Shown in pieces: positions 1 to 13,258 of a DNA stretch of 64,000 nt (positions are counted from its first letter, which is position 1; every line of letters starts with the position of its first letter). Source of the stretch: Rhytidiadelphus loreus (Eukaryota; Streptophyta; Bryopsida; Hypnales; Hylocomiaceae); NCBI GenBank assembly GCA_947034895.1, contig OX344764.1, forward strand, positions 61,175,348 to 61,239,347. The letters run 5' to 3'. Under the pieces are notes generated by a model. The model searched no databases. It was not told the DNA's origin and saw nothing but the letters and a program-made list of their open reading frames with translations. The position numbers and the translations under genes are program-made.

Positions 1-1500
1 AACTTGACAGGGCTCTTTATTGGCACACAAAACACTATTCTAATTTTTAGTGAGATTTTACCGCAACATTGGTAATTTCTAGGAATTTACGAATGCAGTT
101 TTAAGCGGTTGACTTCCCATGGAGTCATCGTGGAGTTTTGTAAAATCCCGAAACTTTTGGGCAATCTTCTACAAGATGTCCATCAACTAAGGGCAAAACC
201 AAATCTCCAATAAGAATGCTATTTTTAGCAATTCTTTAATAATTTCCACCTGGGGGGGAAATTATTCTTGATACCGGGAGAATCTTGGATGATCGAGCTT
301 CTATTTGACCTCCTGGCATGTTTTGACCTAGAAAAGCACCTCTCTGTATGTTCCAATCATCATTTCCTCCATCTTGGTCTGTGAATGAATGTATTTCTCA
401 AAATTACCTGCAAACAATAAATCTAACTCTTTCGTGTTGGATTTGGACTGACTCGGACTAGACTCTAACTTTTAACCAGTTTGTTACATGTATACTTATA
501 GCTGTTGTATTACATGAACAAGACACTAGGACTGGTTAACTCTCAAATTCTCACATCGCTCTGAATTACTGACTTAACTACTTATTTCTACTAATAATGA
601 AAATGTAACGTCTTACGTGTTTCACGCATTTAAGGCCATGACACACCTCTTTGGTAGGGACTTCTACCAAAACCCACAATAATTGTATTTTTATATGTTT
701 TTTTTCCTATTTTTCACTTAAAAATTAACTAAAAATAGCGAAAAATAAGTTCAGAGTTCCAAGTGCCAACTTGAGGGCTCACAGGAGGGGTCCCTTGAAA
801 ACCTATATAAGGACTCCATTTTCCCTTTTACAACACCCCAAATACTTATTTTGGATCCGTGGATCCAAGTTATCTTGGAACTTTTAGCGTTTTAGGCCAA
901 AAAACCTCTACGATGTTTTCGGAGCACTTTTGGCTCCAATTGTTGTTCTATTTGTAGCTTTGAAGGTCGTTGGGGGTCCTTCTCTTGTTCTTGTGCACGT
1001 TTGAGTGTCTTTTGGTTACTTGCGTACTTCGTGTAGAATATTTTTAGTCCTTTGTGTCGTGCATTAACTCTAGAGTAACCCCCTACTGTACCTTGGCGAT
1101 GCCCCTTTGGAGGGCCTTTAGTGCATAAGTCTTTAACCATTGGAGTCGTGTGGTGGCATGAGTCTTTTTTAAGGTTGCTCTAACTATCATGCTTTATTTC
1201 CTTTGTTGAGTGGGTCCAACCCTTTGGGGGCAGCAAAGCTTTGAACTTGTGTCATTTGACCAGTCCTACAGTGTAAGTTAAATTTATTCGTACGGCGAAG
1301 CTTTGAACCCCCTAGGGATCGCCAAGTCCTACAGTTGGTGTTAAAACCAAACCCATGGCGAAGCTTTGAACCCCCTTAGCGTTCAGTTCCAAAGTATAGT
1401 TTTCAAGATCTTCTTGAAAAAGTCCAAAGTTTAGCTTCCAAGATTAGTGGCAAATTAGCTTAGGTTGGAAGGGACGTTTGAATGTGTCGTGCAAGTTAAA
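1..1500. repeat. Decayed LTR-like sequence with TATA box
   Basis: No gene is visible. The first 800 bases resemble, with many differences, the stretch 4575-5373, including a shared block near 740-790 and 5335-5370 (both read as 'gagttccaagtg' then 'gctcacag'). A TATA-like CCTATATAAGG sits at about 802-812. Around 1230-1380 the motif GCGAAGCTTTGAACCCCCTAG and close variants recur about three times, separated by 'AGTCCTACAGT'. I infer an old LTR or LTR-proximal part of a retrotransposon truncated by the window edge. No ORF with recognisable gag or pol is present. Confidence 0.45.
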
Positions 1501-1699
1501 AATGACCACTTTGAACCAGTCCATTATATTTTCCACCAACAAACCCAGTTCACTACATTTACCCTCTAAAAAGTCAGTTTAGTGGAGTTGCCTCTAAAAC
1601 CCAATTTATACACTTGCACCCAAAAAATTTCAATCCAAAGAAAAATCAAAATCAAAGTCCAAACCAACTAGCCACAAGGCCGACTTAGGTCCGGGTCGT

Positions 1700-1930
1700 G
1701 AGATTCTGGGCCGAAAGTGTCAGGGTCACCATTGGGGTATTGGGAGTCCGTAGGGGTATCAAAAGTCACCGTTGGGGGTGTCAGGGTCACCACGGGGATA
1801 TCGAGGTCCACAAAGGTCGGGAGTCTGCAAGGGTACCAAGGTCTACCAGGGTGTTGGGATCCATAGGAGTATTAGGAATCCACATGGATATCGGAAGTCC
1901 GCAGGGGTCGGGAGTCACCGCAAAGGGTCC
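1700..1930 (+). repeat. Degenerate ~18-bp minisatellite
   Basis: About a dozen imperfect units of the form GGGAGTCCGCAGGGGTAT or GGGGTGTCAGGGTCACC follow each other with a period near 18 bases. The G-rich strand stays open over part of the array (1698-1946), giving a repetitive peptide that I do not regard as a gene. The surrounding DNA is A-rich, so the block stands out in composition. Confidence 0.6.
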
Positions 1931-1999
1931 AAAGGTTAGGGGTTAGGAAGAGAGGGGGGTTAGGGGTTAGATAGGTGTGAGCGGGATTTGGGTCTCAAG

Positions 2000-4570
2000 T
2001 TTGGTGTTTGGACTCTAGGAAAAAAAAATACAAGACAAAACAAACAAACAAAAATTGCCATGTGAAGTTAACACCAAGGAAAAGATCCTTAAAGGGGAAG
2101 AAGGAATTAGAGAGAAGGATCTGCACCAAAATGCCCAACCTGCACGCACCTCTTCACTACTACAACATCACTCCTAAACAATGAGTGGAGATTAGAGGGA
2201 AGATAGGACTAAATAGGAAAAAGAAGGAGGGAGATGATCAATAGTGATTTAGTCCTTAAAGGTGTAAGGAAATCCCAAGAGTCCTTGGCGGCCATTAGAA
2301 AGAGGATTAGGATGACGCAAAATATAACAATGTAAGAGGATAGGTAGCCCTTCAATTATTTAGCATCATAGGCGTAAGACCACATTAAAAGTTTGGTGGA
2401 ATAGTACTAGAGTAAAAGAGGGAGAGATAAGGAGAAGGAAGGAGACCAATTAGGACATCTATACGTGTATTACTCCTCTAAATTTAAAGCCGTAGGCATT
2501 TTCAAATATGTGTCTACCATGGATACGGCCGGAGGTATGGAGGGAGACGTCGCAAGTGATGACAACAATCAAATAAGTTATTAAACTAAGTCCTTATGTT
2601 TTTTTCCTAATTTACGCTAGTTCTGGTAATTAGTGATTAATCCGGATTAGCAAGTAGGGATTAGTGAGAATCATAAGTTTAGGCTCAAAAACTTATAGAT
2701 TAGGATGAGAGGTTTCAGAGAATATTTTGTACATAAAAATTGACCGTTAAGTTAGAAGTTAAATTACGATGAAAACTTAGAATTAGGAACAAGAAAGGGT
2801 AAATTTAGGTATTGGCTAGTAGTTGGAGTCCAAATTAACCAAAAAACATTAGAAAACCAAATTAAAAGCTAAAATTAATCTAGGAACAAAACAATCAAAT
2901 TAGAAGTAAAAACTAAATTAGTGGTTGAATATTACCTTAGGTAATTAAAATCAGATTAGGAAAGAAGGATAAATTTGAAAACCAAAATAAAAGTTAAAAT
3001 TAATCTAAAAGCAAAAGAATTAGACTAAGTGTCGACATTAAATTAAGGGCTAAGCCAAATTAGGAGTTGAAATTAGATTAGGAAGGAACATTAAATTAGG
3101 AAGCAAAAATTAGAAGGGGTCAACCGTTAAATAGGAAATTGCGTTAGATAACCACATCAAGAAATTAAGTCAAAAACTTAAGCAAGGAATTAAGACAAAA
3201 ATTAGGAGATACATTTAGCTAGGGTAGAAAGAAGAAGCGAACTAATTAGCGAAACCAATTAGATTAGGAAGTAAAAGCTCGAAGATGAATTAGGAGTATT
3301 AGGAAGTAGGTAGGCAAGAGTTAAGCAAGAATTAGAAGTCCGTTAGGGCAGTAAAAATCTAAGTAAAAAGATAAATCCTTTAGAAAATAGGAATTAACAT
3401 AGAAATTCAGTATTAGAAAGAAAAAATCAAATTAACATAGAAAACCATAGAAGGAATATAGAAATTTCTTCACACTAGTTAGAAGGGCCATCTGACCTTA
3501 ATTTTCCATAAGTTAGAGTAGATTTGGTGGTAGTTTGCGTAAATTACCGTTAAAGGGGCGGTCAGCCCGAGCTATCTCCTCGCCAATCAGGGCAACTCCA
3601 TTGTCATCGGCGGAAATTAGGAACGTTGGAAAAAAGATCCATTGCTTGGAAGGCACAATGGACCTACGCTTAGTAACCCGTTAAGATAGAATTCATGTGA
3701 AACCCTAGAACCTGGTTGTATCCATTTATTTACCAAGGGTGGATAATTAACCGCCCACAGACCCTCTGAGGGTAGAACAAAGGTAACTAAAACCAACACT
3801 ATGTAAAGTTGTATCCGGAAACCAGGTGAGACCGGATCCGGATTGGAATCCGGTTAATAGTTGAAGCCGGAAGAGAGAGAAAGAAGTGGACGGATTGTTC
3901 TTAGCCTTTGGAAACAAGGAAATCCGGATACTAAAGTTTGTGACAACATCCTGGAATCCTCTAGGACGATATTTTGAGTCATCTTACAACATATTTGCGT
4001 TGTAAGGATATTTACACCTAAACCGCGTGTACAACAATCGCCAAGGTACGGTGGAGGTGGTCTTTAGGGTTAATACAAGACACCACAAGAACAAAAGAAG
4101 AGACCCAAGCACCCCATGTTAATTACACAACAAGACCCGAACACTCTTCACTTAGCACTTTAGTCTCCCACAAACACAAGGACTGGATGGAATGATCAAT
4201 GAGACCCTCAAAAACTTGAAATAGATCACGCTAGTCCAAACCTATAACAAATGGAATTTGACTCCAAATGATAAACAGATCACGCCACTAGCTTCAAAAG
4301 GCCAATTTTAGCCTAGTTGATCTTCTATCATATATTTTCTTTGCGAAAAATCCATTGATAACTAGCGCCAACTATGGTCAATTAAAGGATAAAAAGTCTA
4401 ACTTTTGGTGGCTACCTTTTCTGACCAAGGCAACTACCTAAGGTTGTCAAGAGGGATCTAGAGAGTAATAAAAGACTCCTTGATGACTTCATTCCGACTT
4501 TGTGTGCTCTTGGGACGCCGGTCAACTCCATGAAAATCTTGTCGTAATTGATAGTTGGAATAATGTATGC
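2000..4570. other. Low-complexity A-rich stretch without a gene
   Basis: From about 2580 to 3450 the plus strand is dominated by recurring 'aattagga', 'attaggaa' and 'aaaattaga' words, an irregular purine-rich repeat. A small GC richer patch follows (3540-3960) with several 'ccggat' words. No coding frame, RNA gene or clean terminal repeat was found. Its position between two LTR-like copies suggests decayed retrotransposon interior, which is inference. Confidence 0.4.
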
Positions 4571-4574
4571 TTCG

Positions 4575-5373
4575 AAACTTGTCAAGGCGCATTATTAACA
4601 TGAAAAAACTAACCTAATTTTTAGCGAGATTCTACAACCCGCAAATTTCTTGAGAATTTTTGCTCATGGGTTTAAACGATTTGACCGTCTGGAAAGGGTA
4701 TCTCTGCAAGTTAGAAAATTCCGAAACTTTTTGAGGAACCTCTCATGGAATTTTCCAATGCACATGCTAAGTCTGGCATCAATCTTGCATACAGTCGGTA
4801 GAAAAGTAAAAACCAGCCTTCCTTAAATTATCGATAGTTAGAGAATCTTTTATATGTGAGGGAATCTTGACGAAGGGACTTTGCCATTGATTTCCTAACA
4901 TGCTTCTAATCCTACAACACCATCCAGTGGCCGTAAATTTCTTTGTGTGACATGTCTTGAAAAAGGGACACCGCATGCTAACAATAGGGGTTCCTAATAT
5001 TTTGTCGATGGGATGGGAGAACTGGAACCTACCTTAGGAGATTTACGTAAGGATCTCTCTACCTCTCGTGGGACCAATTTAGACAACTATGATCACATGC
5101 ACTGGATTTTAGTCTATTTCGGATAAATTCCCTATAAGCTTGTTGATTCTCACTACAACATGGCTCAAACCTATGTATAAGTAGGTTTTGGGGGCATTCT
5201 ATGGATAAAAGCCTGTTAGTGACCAAAGGCTATACTAGCATGTGACATGCCTATTTTGGTTCTACATTCTTTTTTGGCGTTTTAATATAGTATTATGTCC
5301 TAAATTGCAACAATCTAAAAAAAAGAAAACTATGAGTTCCAAGTGACGAATTGGGAGCTCACAGAGACAGATC
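4575..5373. repeat. Second diverged LTR-like copy, cut by the hAT remnant
   Basis: This stretch aligns by eye with 1-800: both carry 'ctaatttttag(t/c)gagatt', then 'aaattccgaaactttt' type wording about 130 bases on, and both end with a 'gagttccaagtg' block. Identity is low, perhaps two thirds. The similarity stops where the hAT transposase remnant begins. The copies have the same orientation, as expected for LTRs of one element or for two related solo LTRs. Confidence 0.45.
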
Positions 5374-7140
5374 TACATTATGTAGGAACTTTTTAGAATC
5401 CGTACCTTTTGCATGACAAAGATCGAGCCGATAATCAAGATGCAATAGATGCATGCAAGCATGTGATAATGAAAATATGTAATCCTAAAGATTATGCAAA
5501 GGTAGTGAAAGAATTTGTTGCCTTTCAACATAGAGAACCTCTGTTCCACAACATGTTGGAGCCGGGAGAGCAAATGTTGTTGGCACACGCTTAGTGGGAC
5601 TTTTAAGGGCGCATGTGGGAAGCTCGTTGTTCCAATTGCCAAGATAATATTGGCCCACCTAGTATCATCATCTTTATGTGAATGAAATTGGAATAGTTAT
5701 TCTTTTGTTCACAACAAATCTCGGAACAAGTTGACAACACAAAGGGAAGCAAACTTGGTATATGTGTACACCAATTCCAAGGTCTTGGCCGCATCTAAGG
5801 ATAAAAATGAGAAGAAGTGGTACGATAACAACATGGAGTCAGAGGAAGATCTTAAATGACAAAGATGCCATGAATTACAACGGGCACAATTTTGATGATG
5901 AAATGTTTGATAGCCCAAGTTGGCACAATGAAGATCTTAGAGGCAATCATTGAAACATCTATGACTTCCCATTGGATGAGGATATTGATGGGTATGATGA
6001 AGATGTACCTTCGATAGCTAGATTCATGGATGGAAGTAGCTTTATGAGTAGCGAAAAAGTTCTATTGGAAAAGGAGGATGCTTATGTAGAGTTGGTAGAG
6101 GCCAATGAGAGAACGACTCCTAACGATGGGACTCAAAAAATGGATGAAGATCTTCAAATTCTTGAGTCTCCGTTTAGAAGAGTGGTGCGAGCGGAAGAAA
6201 GTGACAAACACATTGGCAAAGGAGGATGTGAGCCTTATGAGGTGAATGTCCAAATGAACGTGGGCAACACAAATATTGAGTCAACAATTGTATTGGTGAG
6301 CAAGAATAGTGGTGAACCAAATATTCCAAATCCTGAACCAAATAAAGTGGAGAAGAATGTTGATCTATGTGTGGTGGGGTTTAGAAGTCCAATTTCTTGT
6401 AACAATGGAGAAAGCAAGAAGCAATTCATGCAAGATCTCTAAGTACCACTGTATAGCATTCCTCTACATGCACTATTGAAAACCACTAGCAAAATTTGAG
6501 ATAGCATTGGGAACTCAGGGCTTAGAAAATGGCTTGAAAACATTTCAAAAGAAAGGCGGCCTAGTGTCATTCCAAGTCAAAGAATTTTATCATCTACCAA
6601 TGATGATAAAGATGAGACATTGGGTGCAATGTTCATTAGGCATTCTTTTCATGCACCACCACGACGCCTAGCAAAATTATCAATCCCTACACCACAATCT
6701 TCAAATGCACCGAAGATAATCATTCATGAAGGCAATGGAGGCCCCTTGATAAGAAAATTAGAGGGCATAGGCTCCCCTAGAGCCAACAAAAAGAGAGTTA
6801 TGCAACCTTTTGCAATATCCCCAATGAAGAAACAAAAAGTCGTTTGAACCCCTCTTGATGCACTTACACGTGTTCCAAAGAGGAAAATAAAAACGGTTGT
6901 TGGCATTAGGGAAGAGAATGGAAAGTCCTTATTAAAAGTAAAAAAAGAACCCAAAAAGGACACACGAACAAGACCCTTCCCATCCACGCAAGTATAAGAT
7001 GGAGGAGTAACATGTCTAGGCTATTCATCAAATGATATGGAAGACACATCCGACGACGAAGACGCAAGATGGGGAAATGGGTGTGAGAGTAGTGGGGCAG
7101 AGGTGAAAGGAGATGTTGATTACAATCCTTAGAAATAGAA
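5373..7140 (+). pseudogene. hAT transposase remnant (C-terminal dimerisation region and tail)
   Basis: Conceptual translation of 5409-5595 gives a peptide ending HNMLEPGEQMLLAHA, followed by W-D-F and, after one frame change near 5600, a frame containing LVVPIAK, then SSSLCE-stop-NWNSYSFVHNKSRNKL and NLVYVYTNSK up to about 5790. This matches the hAT C-terminal dimerisation block (A-xxILSxxxSSSxCERNWS...IHTKKRNRL...LVYVxxNL); the Arg of the expected CERNW is a TGA. An acidic tail is open at 5972-6442 (DEDIDGYDED) and a Lys/Pro-rich region continues in pieces to about 7130. The frameshift and several stops show it is dead. The N-terminal BED finger and catalytic core are not present in the window, and no terminal inverted repeats were found. 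Confidence 0.72.
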
Positions 7141-7834
7141 AGGACATAGGCTTAGTGTTCATGTGCTCATATTACATAGAGCACATAATGTCGTAATGAC
7201 AATTGATTGTTTGAGACTTTGATTGTAATACTCATTAACTTATTGAATATTGATGGTGGTAATACCATTATTTGGGGGGGGGCTCGGAGGTACTAAATCA
7301 AAGATGAATTCAATATAAATTGATTGTGTGCTATTTTTCTTCAATGAAGCATGATATATTACAAGATGACTAAATAATGTAACAACTTTGACTTCATCCT
7401 TGTCATAATTTTAATATATTTTTGAAAATCAAGAGGATTATGATGTTTTGTTTCATGTTTCCAATTTGGCAGAATAGCCACGACTGCGTCTGAAATTGGA
7501 TGACCCTAAAACAACATCAAATTTCGGACGGTAGCAACTACGTCTAAAATCAGATGCTCACAACTGGATTTATCCCAAGGTAAATTGGTCCAACGGCTCC
7601 GTTTTACCCATCAGATGCCACATCTGCCAAATCCGGACGTCCTCATTATGGACGCAATTTTGGGCTAGACATTCAAATTCGTCAACCCTTAATAAGACTA
7701 ACAGACTTGCAATTAGCGTTGGGGGACTTACTTGCTCTAACTTAGAAGAAGCTATATTAGAAAAGGATTCAATTAGATGTAGTGGCAACACAGAAAAATA
7801 TGTTTACAAAGGCCAACCTTGGGAACACTTCTCG
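7141..7834. other. Intergenic, nothing recognised
   Basis: AT-rich sequence with a G run at 7274-7282 and an imperfectly repeated motif around 7475-7640 (variants of 'gactgcgtctgaaattggatg'). No gene, RNA or clear element boundary is visible. Confidence 0.4.
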
Positions 7835-8335
7835 AGGGGTGCACTTAGTTCTACTGTAACAAACCACGTACGAACAATTGGTTTCTAATAAACTATAATT
7901 TCAATCTAAAATTTTGAACATTGTTTAATAATGACTATAGCTTTCTATTGCCAAAATTTCCAACTCAAATAAAATATGAAATGATTTCTAGAAGAGGTTG
8001 AAAATGAACTAAAATGGCATGTTTTTCAACTCAAATAATTATAGAGGACACATTTAGATGACCATTGAGTCAATATTCAACTCAAAATGAGCTTTCAATA
8101 ATGAATTATTTTTAGAAATTTTTTGTTCATTTTTTACACAATTTTTTCTTATATAAAATAGGGGTGTGAAAGTTATTTTTCAATTCTACAGTGTATCTTT
8201 TTACTTCAAAAATTTGTAACTAATTATTATTAACAAATAAAAATATTAATAATTCAAAACATAAACTTTTGAAGAAGGAAAATCTATTCATGTTTTGTTT
8301 TTGTTTTTTTCATTTAAAATTCAAAAAGTATATAG
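7835..8335 (-). repeat. Dispersed repeat R2, copy 1
   Basis: This block is an inverted, roughly 85% similar copy of 33,555-34,070. Diagnostic shared wording includes 'gcacttagttctact', 'ggtttctaataaacta', 'tcatttcatattttat' (in reverse complement) and 'ttaataattagttacaaa'. Both copies end with a short segment also present near the end of the TTAA element family ('aattcaaaaagta'). No ORF and no obvious terminal repeats are seen. Confidence 0.65.
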
Positions 8336-10289
8336 GGGGTCCAAAGTTTTGTTCGCACGTGGTTTCTAATGGATATTCTAAGTGACCCCCTCGAGGACCT
8401 AGCGCCACTTTCATAGTGTGATAAAAGATAATAAAGTTCTTGAAAGCATTGAAAGGGCCTTCTACACGAAATGGTCTCTTCTTTTTTGTATACAAGGAAG
8501 AGGCCGTTCAAACTTCATTGTTTCCGACCTCTTCGAGGACTAAAAGCCTTGTCATGAAATCAAGGGGGCTTGTGCCCCCCCTCCTTGCCCCTCATTGGGT
8601 TTCACAAGCAAGGTACCATCACTTTCCCCTTAGTGGTATGCAAAAACGGAGCCACCGCCTAGGATTGAAAGTACCATAAGTGTCAATTTCTCTTAATAGT
8701 TGATAGTTTGGATTGATTTTTTTGCAAAATCGTCCAATTTCTTATGTAGAGAAGCAAAGTCAATTGGAAACTCAATTTGCCACCCACGACATTCTTCACT
8801 CACAAGGATGTAAAAGCTAACTCGACTGTAGCACAAATACTTAAAAGTCCTCTGCAAACGTCAATTGAACTTCTCCAGATAATTCAATACTTATAACCCA
8901 CTTCCAATTGCGACTAGGCACTTGTGGTTTCAATCAAATCACTCGTAGATCATGTACACAACAATAACCAATCATAGAAATTCACAACAAGTTGATTGCA
9001 ATTTAAGCACACCATTCACTCAAACTTCTCCAATCTCAACTCAATACATTAGCTTCACAATTCAATACACCTACAACACTTGACAATTGGTTGAATTTTT
9101 GCAATCATGATAATTAGACCATTTGCAACTTCTCAACAACTTTTCCAATCAACTTAACTTGCACTAGTTGACTTTCAAATAAACACATATAATCACTTCC
9201 ACAAAGATTCTCACAACTCAATACACAATTATCACAACTAACTTAATATACACAACTAAGGCGATTTAACAATTTTTTCAATTACATTAATGACATAAAA
9301 TATTATAGGCTAGAGTTTCTATGTCAATTCCAAGTGTGTGTGGAATGAGTGAGAAGAAGAGAGAGAAACCACTAGACATTTGGACATAGTTCCAAAAAAT
9401 AATTAAAGAGATGCAACTCTTCATTGAAAAAGTATGAATGCTATTTGACTTGCTTCACATCTTAGACCATTAGCCTACTTTATATTTATTATAAGTGTCA
9501 TTTAGACTTTCACACAAAAGATTTAGTTGTTTGACATACAACAATGGAAATGGGCTAATTGTTCACCCTATTTACATGTGTAGAATTGAATAGACGGGGA
9601 ATTCAAATTCTTTTTGACAACTACACTCTTCCAAATGTATTGGTGAAATTTTTGTTTGTTGATAAGGTATGTGTTCTAGGTATGTGCACCAATAATCACC
9701 AATTATGCCAAAAAAAAGTGTCAATAACACCTCGATATTAATGACATAAGTTGTATACAATTAAAACATGAGAGCGGAGGATGGCCTAATATTGATTTTT
9801 GGTGCACTTAGAGGTGACACTACTTTCAAATTCTAGAACTTATTCATACAATGTCCAAACAATGCATTTTAAAGTGTCTTCAAATCCTCTTTCACTCACC
9901 AATAAGATCCACTAAATATCATTTATATTTTGTAATATTAAGTATGCACAGTTGTTAGATTATGGGTGCACATACCTTTAGAGAGATATTGAGCTTTGCC
10001 AACCTTGATAAAGACTCTTGGACCTCGCTCGCAGGCACATGGAAGTCTTCTCTTGGAGAGGTTTGAGACAGCAATCAATTGACAACTGAAAACCTCCTCA
10101 TCGAAAGATCCGCACCCACCCACTCCATTCAATAGCCCTGCCTTGGTTGCAACTCCCGAGTCCCGACCCTTTTCACACCGCCCCAGGCCTCCCCTTCTTC
10201 CCAGCCTTTTGAACTTCGACTTCCCTGGAGTGTCGCCCTCTCCTCTTGTTTGTTCTCCTCGTAACTTTTTTGCTCCAGCCAACACAGCC
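8336..10289. other. Intergenic; CA-rich low-complexity DNA and PAS2 5' region
   Basis: From about 8880 to 9270 the plus strand is full of 'caactcaatac', 'cacaactcaata' and 'caacacttgac' words, an irregular low-complexity tract. A GC-richer block begins near 10,130 and runs into the PAS2 start; it probably holds promoter and 5' untranslated sequence of that gene. A short open stretch at 8440-8679 has no recognisable homology and I do not call it a gene. Confidence 0.4.
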
Positions 10290-13258
10290 ATGGGTGCCGC
10301 GCGTGCCTACCTCGCGGTCTACAATTGGCTTCTCTTTGCTGGATGGTGAGAATATTGAAACTCCCCAATTTCGCCAACTTCGTTTGCTCTGGTGGGTTGC
10401 ACTTTTTTGTGATCTCTCCATTGTAGAATCAAATCGATTGGCTAGGAAAATAGTTGAGGAAAACATGTTTGTTATCCTTGCAGGTCACAGATTTTGTACT
10501 CTGCAGTGTACGCGTTGTACACGAAAGGCTGCCCGGGAGTGTATGATGCGGTGGAGAAGCCTCTTCAGATATGGCAGACAGCTGCATTATTTGAGGTCTT
10601 TCTCTTCTCCCGGTATCATCCTCAAATGTATCTGGTTTCCAATGCTATTTGATTTCATTTCTGTCTTGGATTTCTACATTGTTGAAGGTTTTCCAGAAAC
10701 TATGACTGATGAGTGCTGTCTTGGTTTGCGTACCTGGGTTTTCAGATTTTCAACAGCATTGTAGGTATGAACTAAAACACCTTCCCTACAGTGGTTTCCT
10801 TTGTGTTTTGTCTTCTTTTCGATGCCTCTGTTTTTTGCACATTGCTTGGCTGAACAGGAACTGTTCGATTTTGTGCCTCAGTGAGACCAATGGGCTTTTG
10901 ACTTCATCCTCTTTTGATATGTCCATGTGAAGCTATTTGATCGATTTATTAAACTTTCCTTGCACACTTGTGTTGCAGGAATCACGAGGTCTCCAGTCAT
11001 GGCCACGCTGCCACAGATTGGATCGCGCGTCTTTCTTACTTGGGGTGTCCTATACAGCTTTCCCCAAGTTAGTAATAAATTCTCATCGCTCAAAAGATTT
11101 TTTATTTTTTTTAGTTTCGTCTAGTACAAACTGCATATTTGATACTAACTCAAAGACACGAGTGGACTCCGAGCATGCTCTAAGATCATGTTACTCGATC
11201 TCTGTTGGAGCACTGAACGGTGTTGATATGATTGTTGCTGTTCAATTAGCATCTAGGGGATTTGTCTACTAAACCCTAAATGGCTAAAAATGTCCGCGTC
11301 CATATCTATAGGAGTTGAAATGAATCATTTTCGGAGGGTAGCAAAATTTACCAATAGAAGGTAGAAAATTTACCAATAGAAGGTAGAAAGCATATCCTAC
11401 ATTTTTTACTCATAGAATTATGTTTTTAAAGTTTCTATTATCGACTATTAGCATCCAAAGTAGACTTCTAATTTCCCGCTTGGGCACGTAGGGTTTAATG
11501 GTAAACCACCATTGCATTAGGGTTTTCTATTCCTGCTAGCCATGCATGCCTAAGTGTCTAACTTTGGAGAGCTGGCTCTGTATCGGCAGGTTCGAGATCA
11601 CTGGTTGGTGACTTCTTTGATCCTCAGTTGGGGTATTACAGAGGTGAGAACATATGATCTGATTCTGCACTACAACCATGTTCATCACATGTGAATTATC
11701 ATCCTTTTTCATTTGCTCGGAACGAAAGATGATTGCTTGCTGATGATTCTCACGATTTTATTACCACTAGGTTATCCGATATTCGTTCTTCGGTTTGAAA
11801 GAGGTGTTCGGTTCAGCACCTCGCTTTCTTCTCTGGCTAAGGTCTGACTGTCAATTGTGCATGGACTGCATTTCCTTAACCCATTTTGCTATTGATCTTT
11901 TATTCCTTCTGATTAACATAACAGAGTAGTTCCTATTTGAAGTGCCTGATGTTTAAAAATGTTCTATGCTATTATATGATTAGGTCGAATTGACATGTTG
12001 AATCTATGGAATGTCTTTCCACTATTCATAGTTTGTTTTTGTTGTTGCAGGTACACCACTTTCTATATTCTATATCCCACTGGGATCTGCAGTGAAGCCG
12101 GTCTCATATTTGTTGCTCTGCCATTCATGCGAGTAAGATTCATTCACCTGCTTTTCTTACATTTTTCTTCAGCCCGGCTTGTCTATAAACTTTTTTCAGA
12201 GATTAACCTAATGAGAATGATTTTATTTCGTTCTAACATTCGCCTTTGGGCAGGTAACCGGGCTTTACAATCTCCTTATGCCGAACAAGCTGAATTTTGC
12301 TTTCGATTATTACTACGCTTCAATATTGGCCATCCTCGCTTATATTCCAGGTGAGCATTGAACTTTTGCCAACTCTGGCTTGCCCTTGAAGGGCTAAGAG
12401 ACCCAACTTGGGCTTCATGATTTTCTTAGCACTTCTATGTGGAAGGTATGGGTACTTTTCTTCGTTCAATTTTAATTTAATTTAACCAACACACCCAATG
12501 TTCTTTGTTGATTCTGGAGACATTAAATTTGACCCTGTCTGAATTATCGAATCTTTGACAATAAGATCAAACAAATTGGCTGTTTTAAACCATGAATTTT
12601 GGTCCTCTGGGATCAAGGTGTGGTTGGTCATTTTTTGACTCAAGGATATCACGTGAATGCCGCTTGCAGGGAGCCCGGGAATGTATACGCATATGATCCG
12701 TCAACGGAAGAAGGCATTGGCTGTTAAGCCGAAAGGTATTGAACTTTGCAAGTTGTGATATCGATTTGCTTTCAATGCTGTCCCGCATGTGCTAATATTT
12801 ACAATCGATACTCCCAAGCTTCTCCTCTAGAAGTAATAGTCCACCCTCTATAAGTGGTATTCCTGGGGAGTAGATAAACACCAGCACTTCTTGAGTTTTA
12901 ACCCATAATCACTTGTGAAGTCCTCACTTAAATAAAGTTCTTCGGAAGTTCATTAACGCCCAAACACTTGAATGCGTTTACAATGTATTTTAGAGGGGAG
13001 TAGTAGAGTTTTTGGATTTCTTATTTTGTATTAGCACATAAGGAGGTAGCAGCTATTAAGGGTGGATCGTACTTGCTTCTTTTAATATCTATTGGCTCTG
13101 GAGTCTGGACCTGGACTGAATGAGGGGCAGGGTAGGATCTACATGCGAGGAAGTCTGAGTTTATCGTAGTGTAGCTGCTTGTTTGTCTTTGTATTTATTG
13201 TAAAGTGTGAAAACCTATATGTGACCATCTAATCGTTTTAATTCATGCAGAGACATAG
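10290..13258 (+). CDS. PAS2: Very-long-chain (3R)-3-hydroxyacyl-CoA dehydratase (PASTICCINO2/PHS1 type)
   Basis: Third step of the microsomal fatty-acid elongation cycle: dehydrates 3-hydroxyacyl-CoA to trans-2-enoyl-CoA in the ER membrane. Ten exons join in frame to 217 aa (Arabidopsis PAS2 is about 221): 10290-10345, 10484-10595, 10746-10764, 10979-11067, 11590-11643, 11771-11841, 12051-12132, 12254-12350, 12670-12735 and 13251-13258. All introns are GT-AG. The conserved block TLPQIGSRVFLTWGVLYSFP (about residues 72-91) is near identical to the family. The catalytic pair known from yeast PHS1 (Tyr and Glu seven apart) is seen in YPTGICSE as Tyr142 and Glu149. Several hydrophobic helices span the protein, and the end is Lys/Arg-rich as in the plant family (RQRKKALAVKPKET). 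Exon 3 has only 19 bases and the last exon only two full codons plus a stop. Confidence 0.95.

Noticed and set aside
8440..8679. 79-codon open frame
   Set aside because: No family resemblance, lies in repeat-rich DNA and lacks splice or promoter context.
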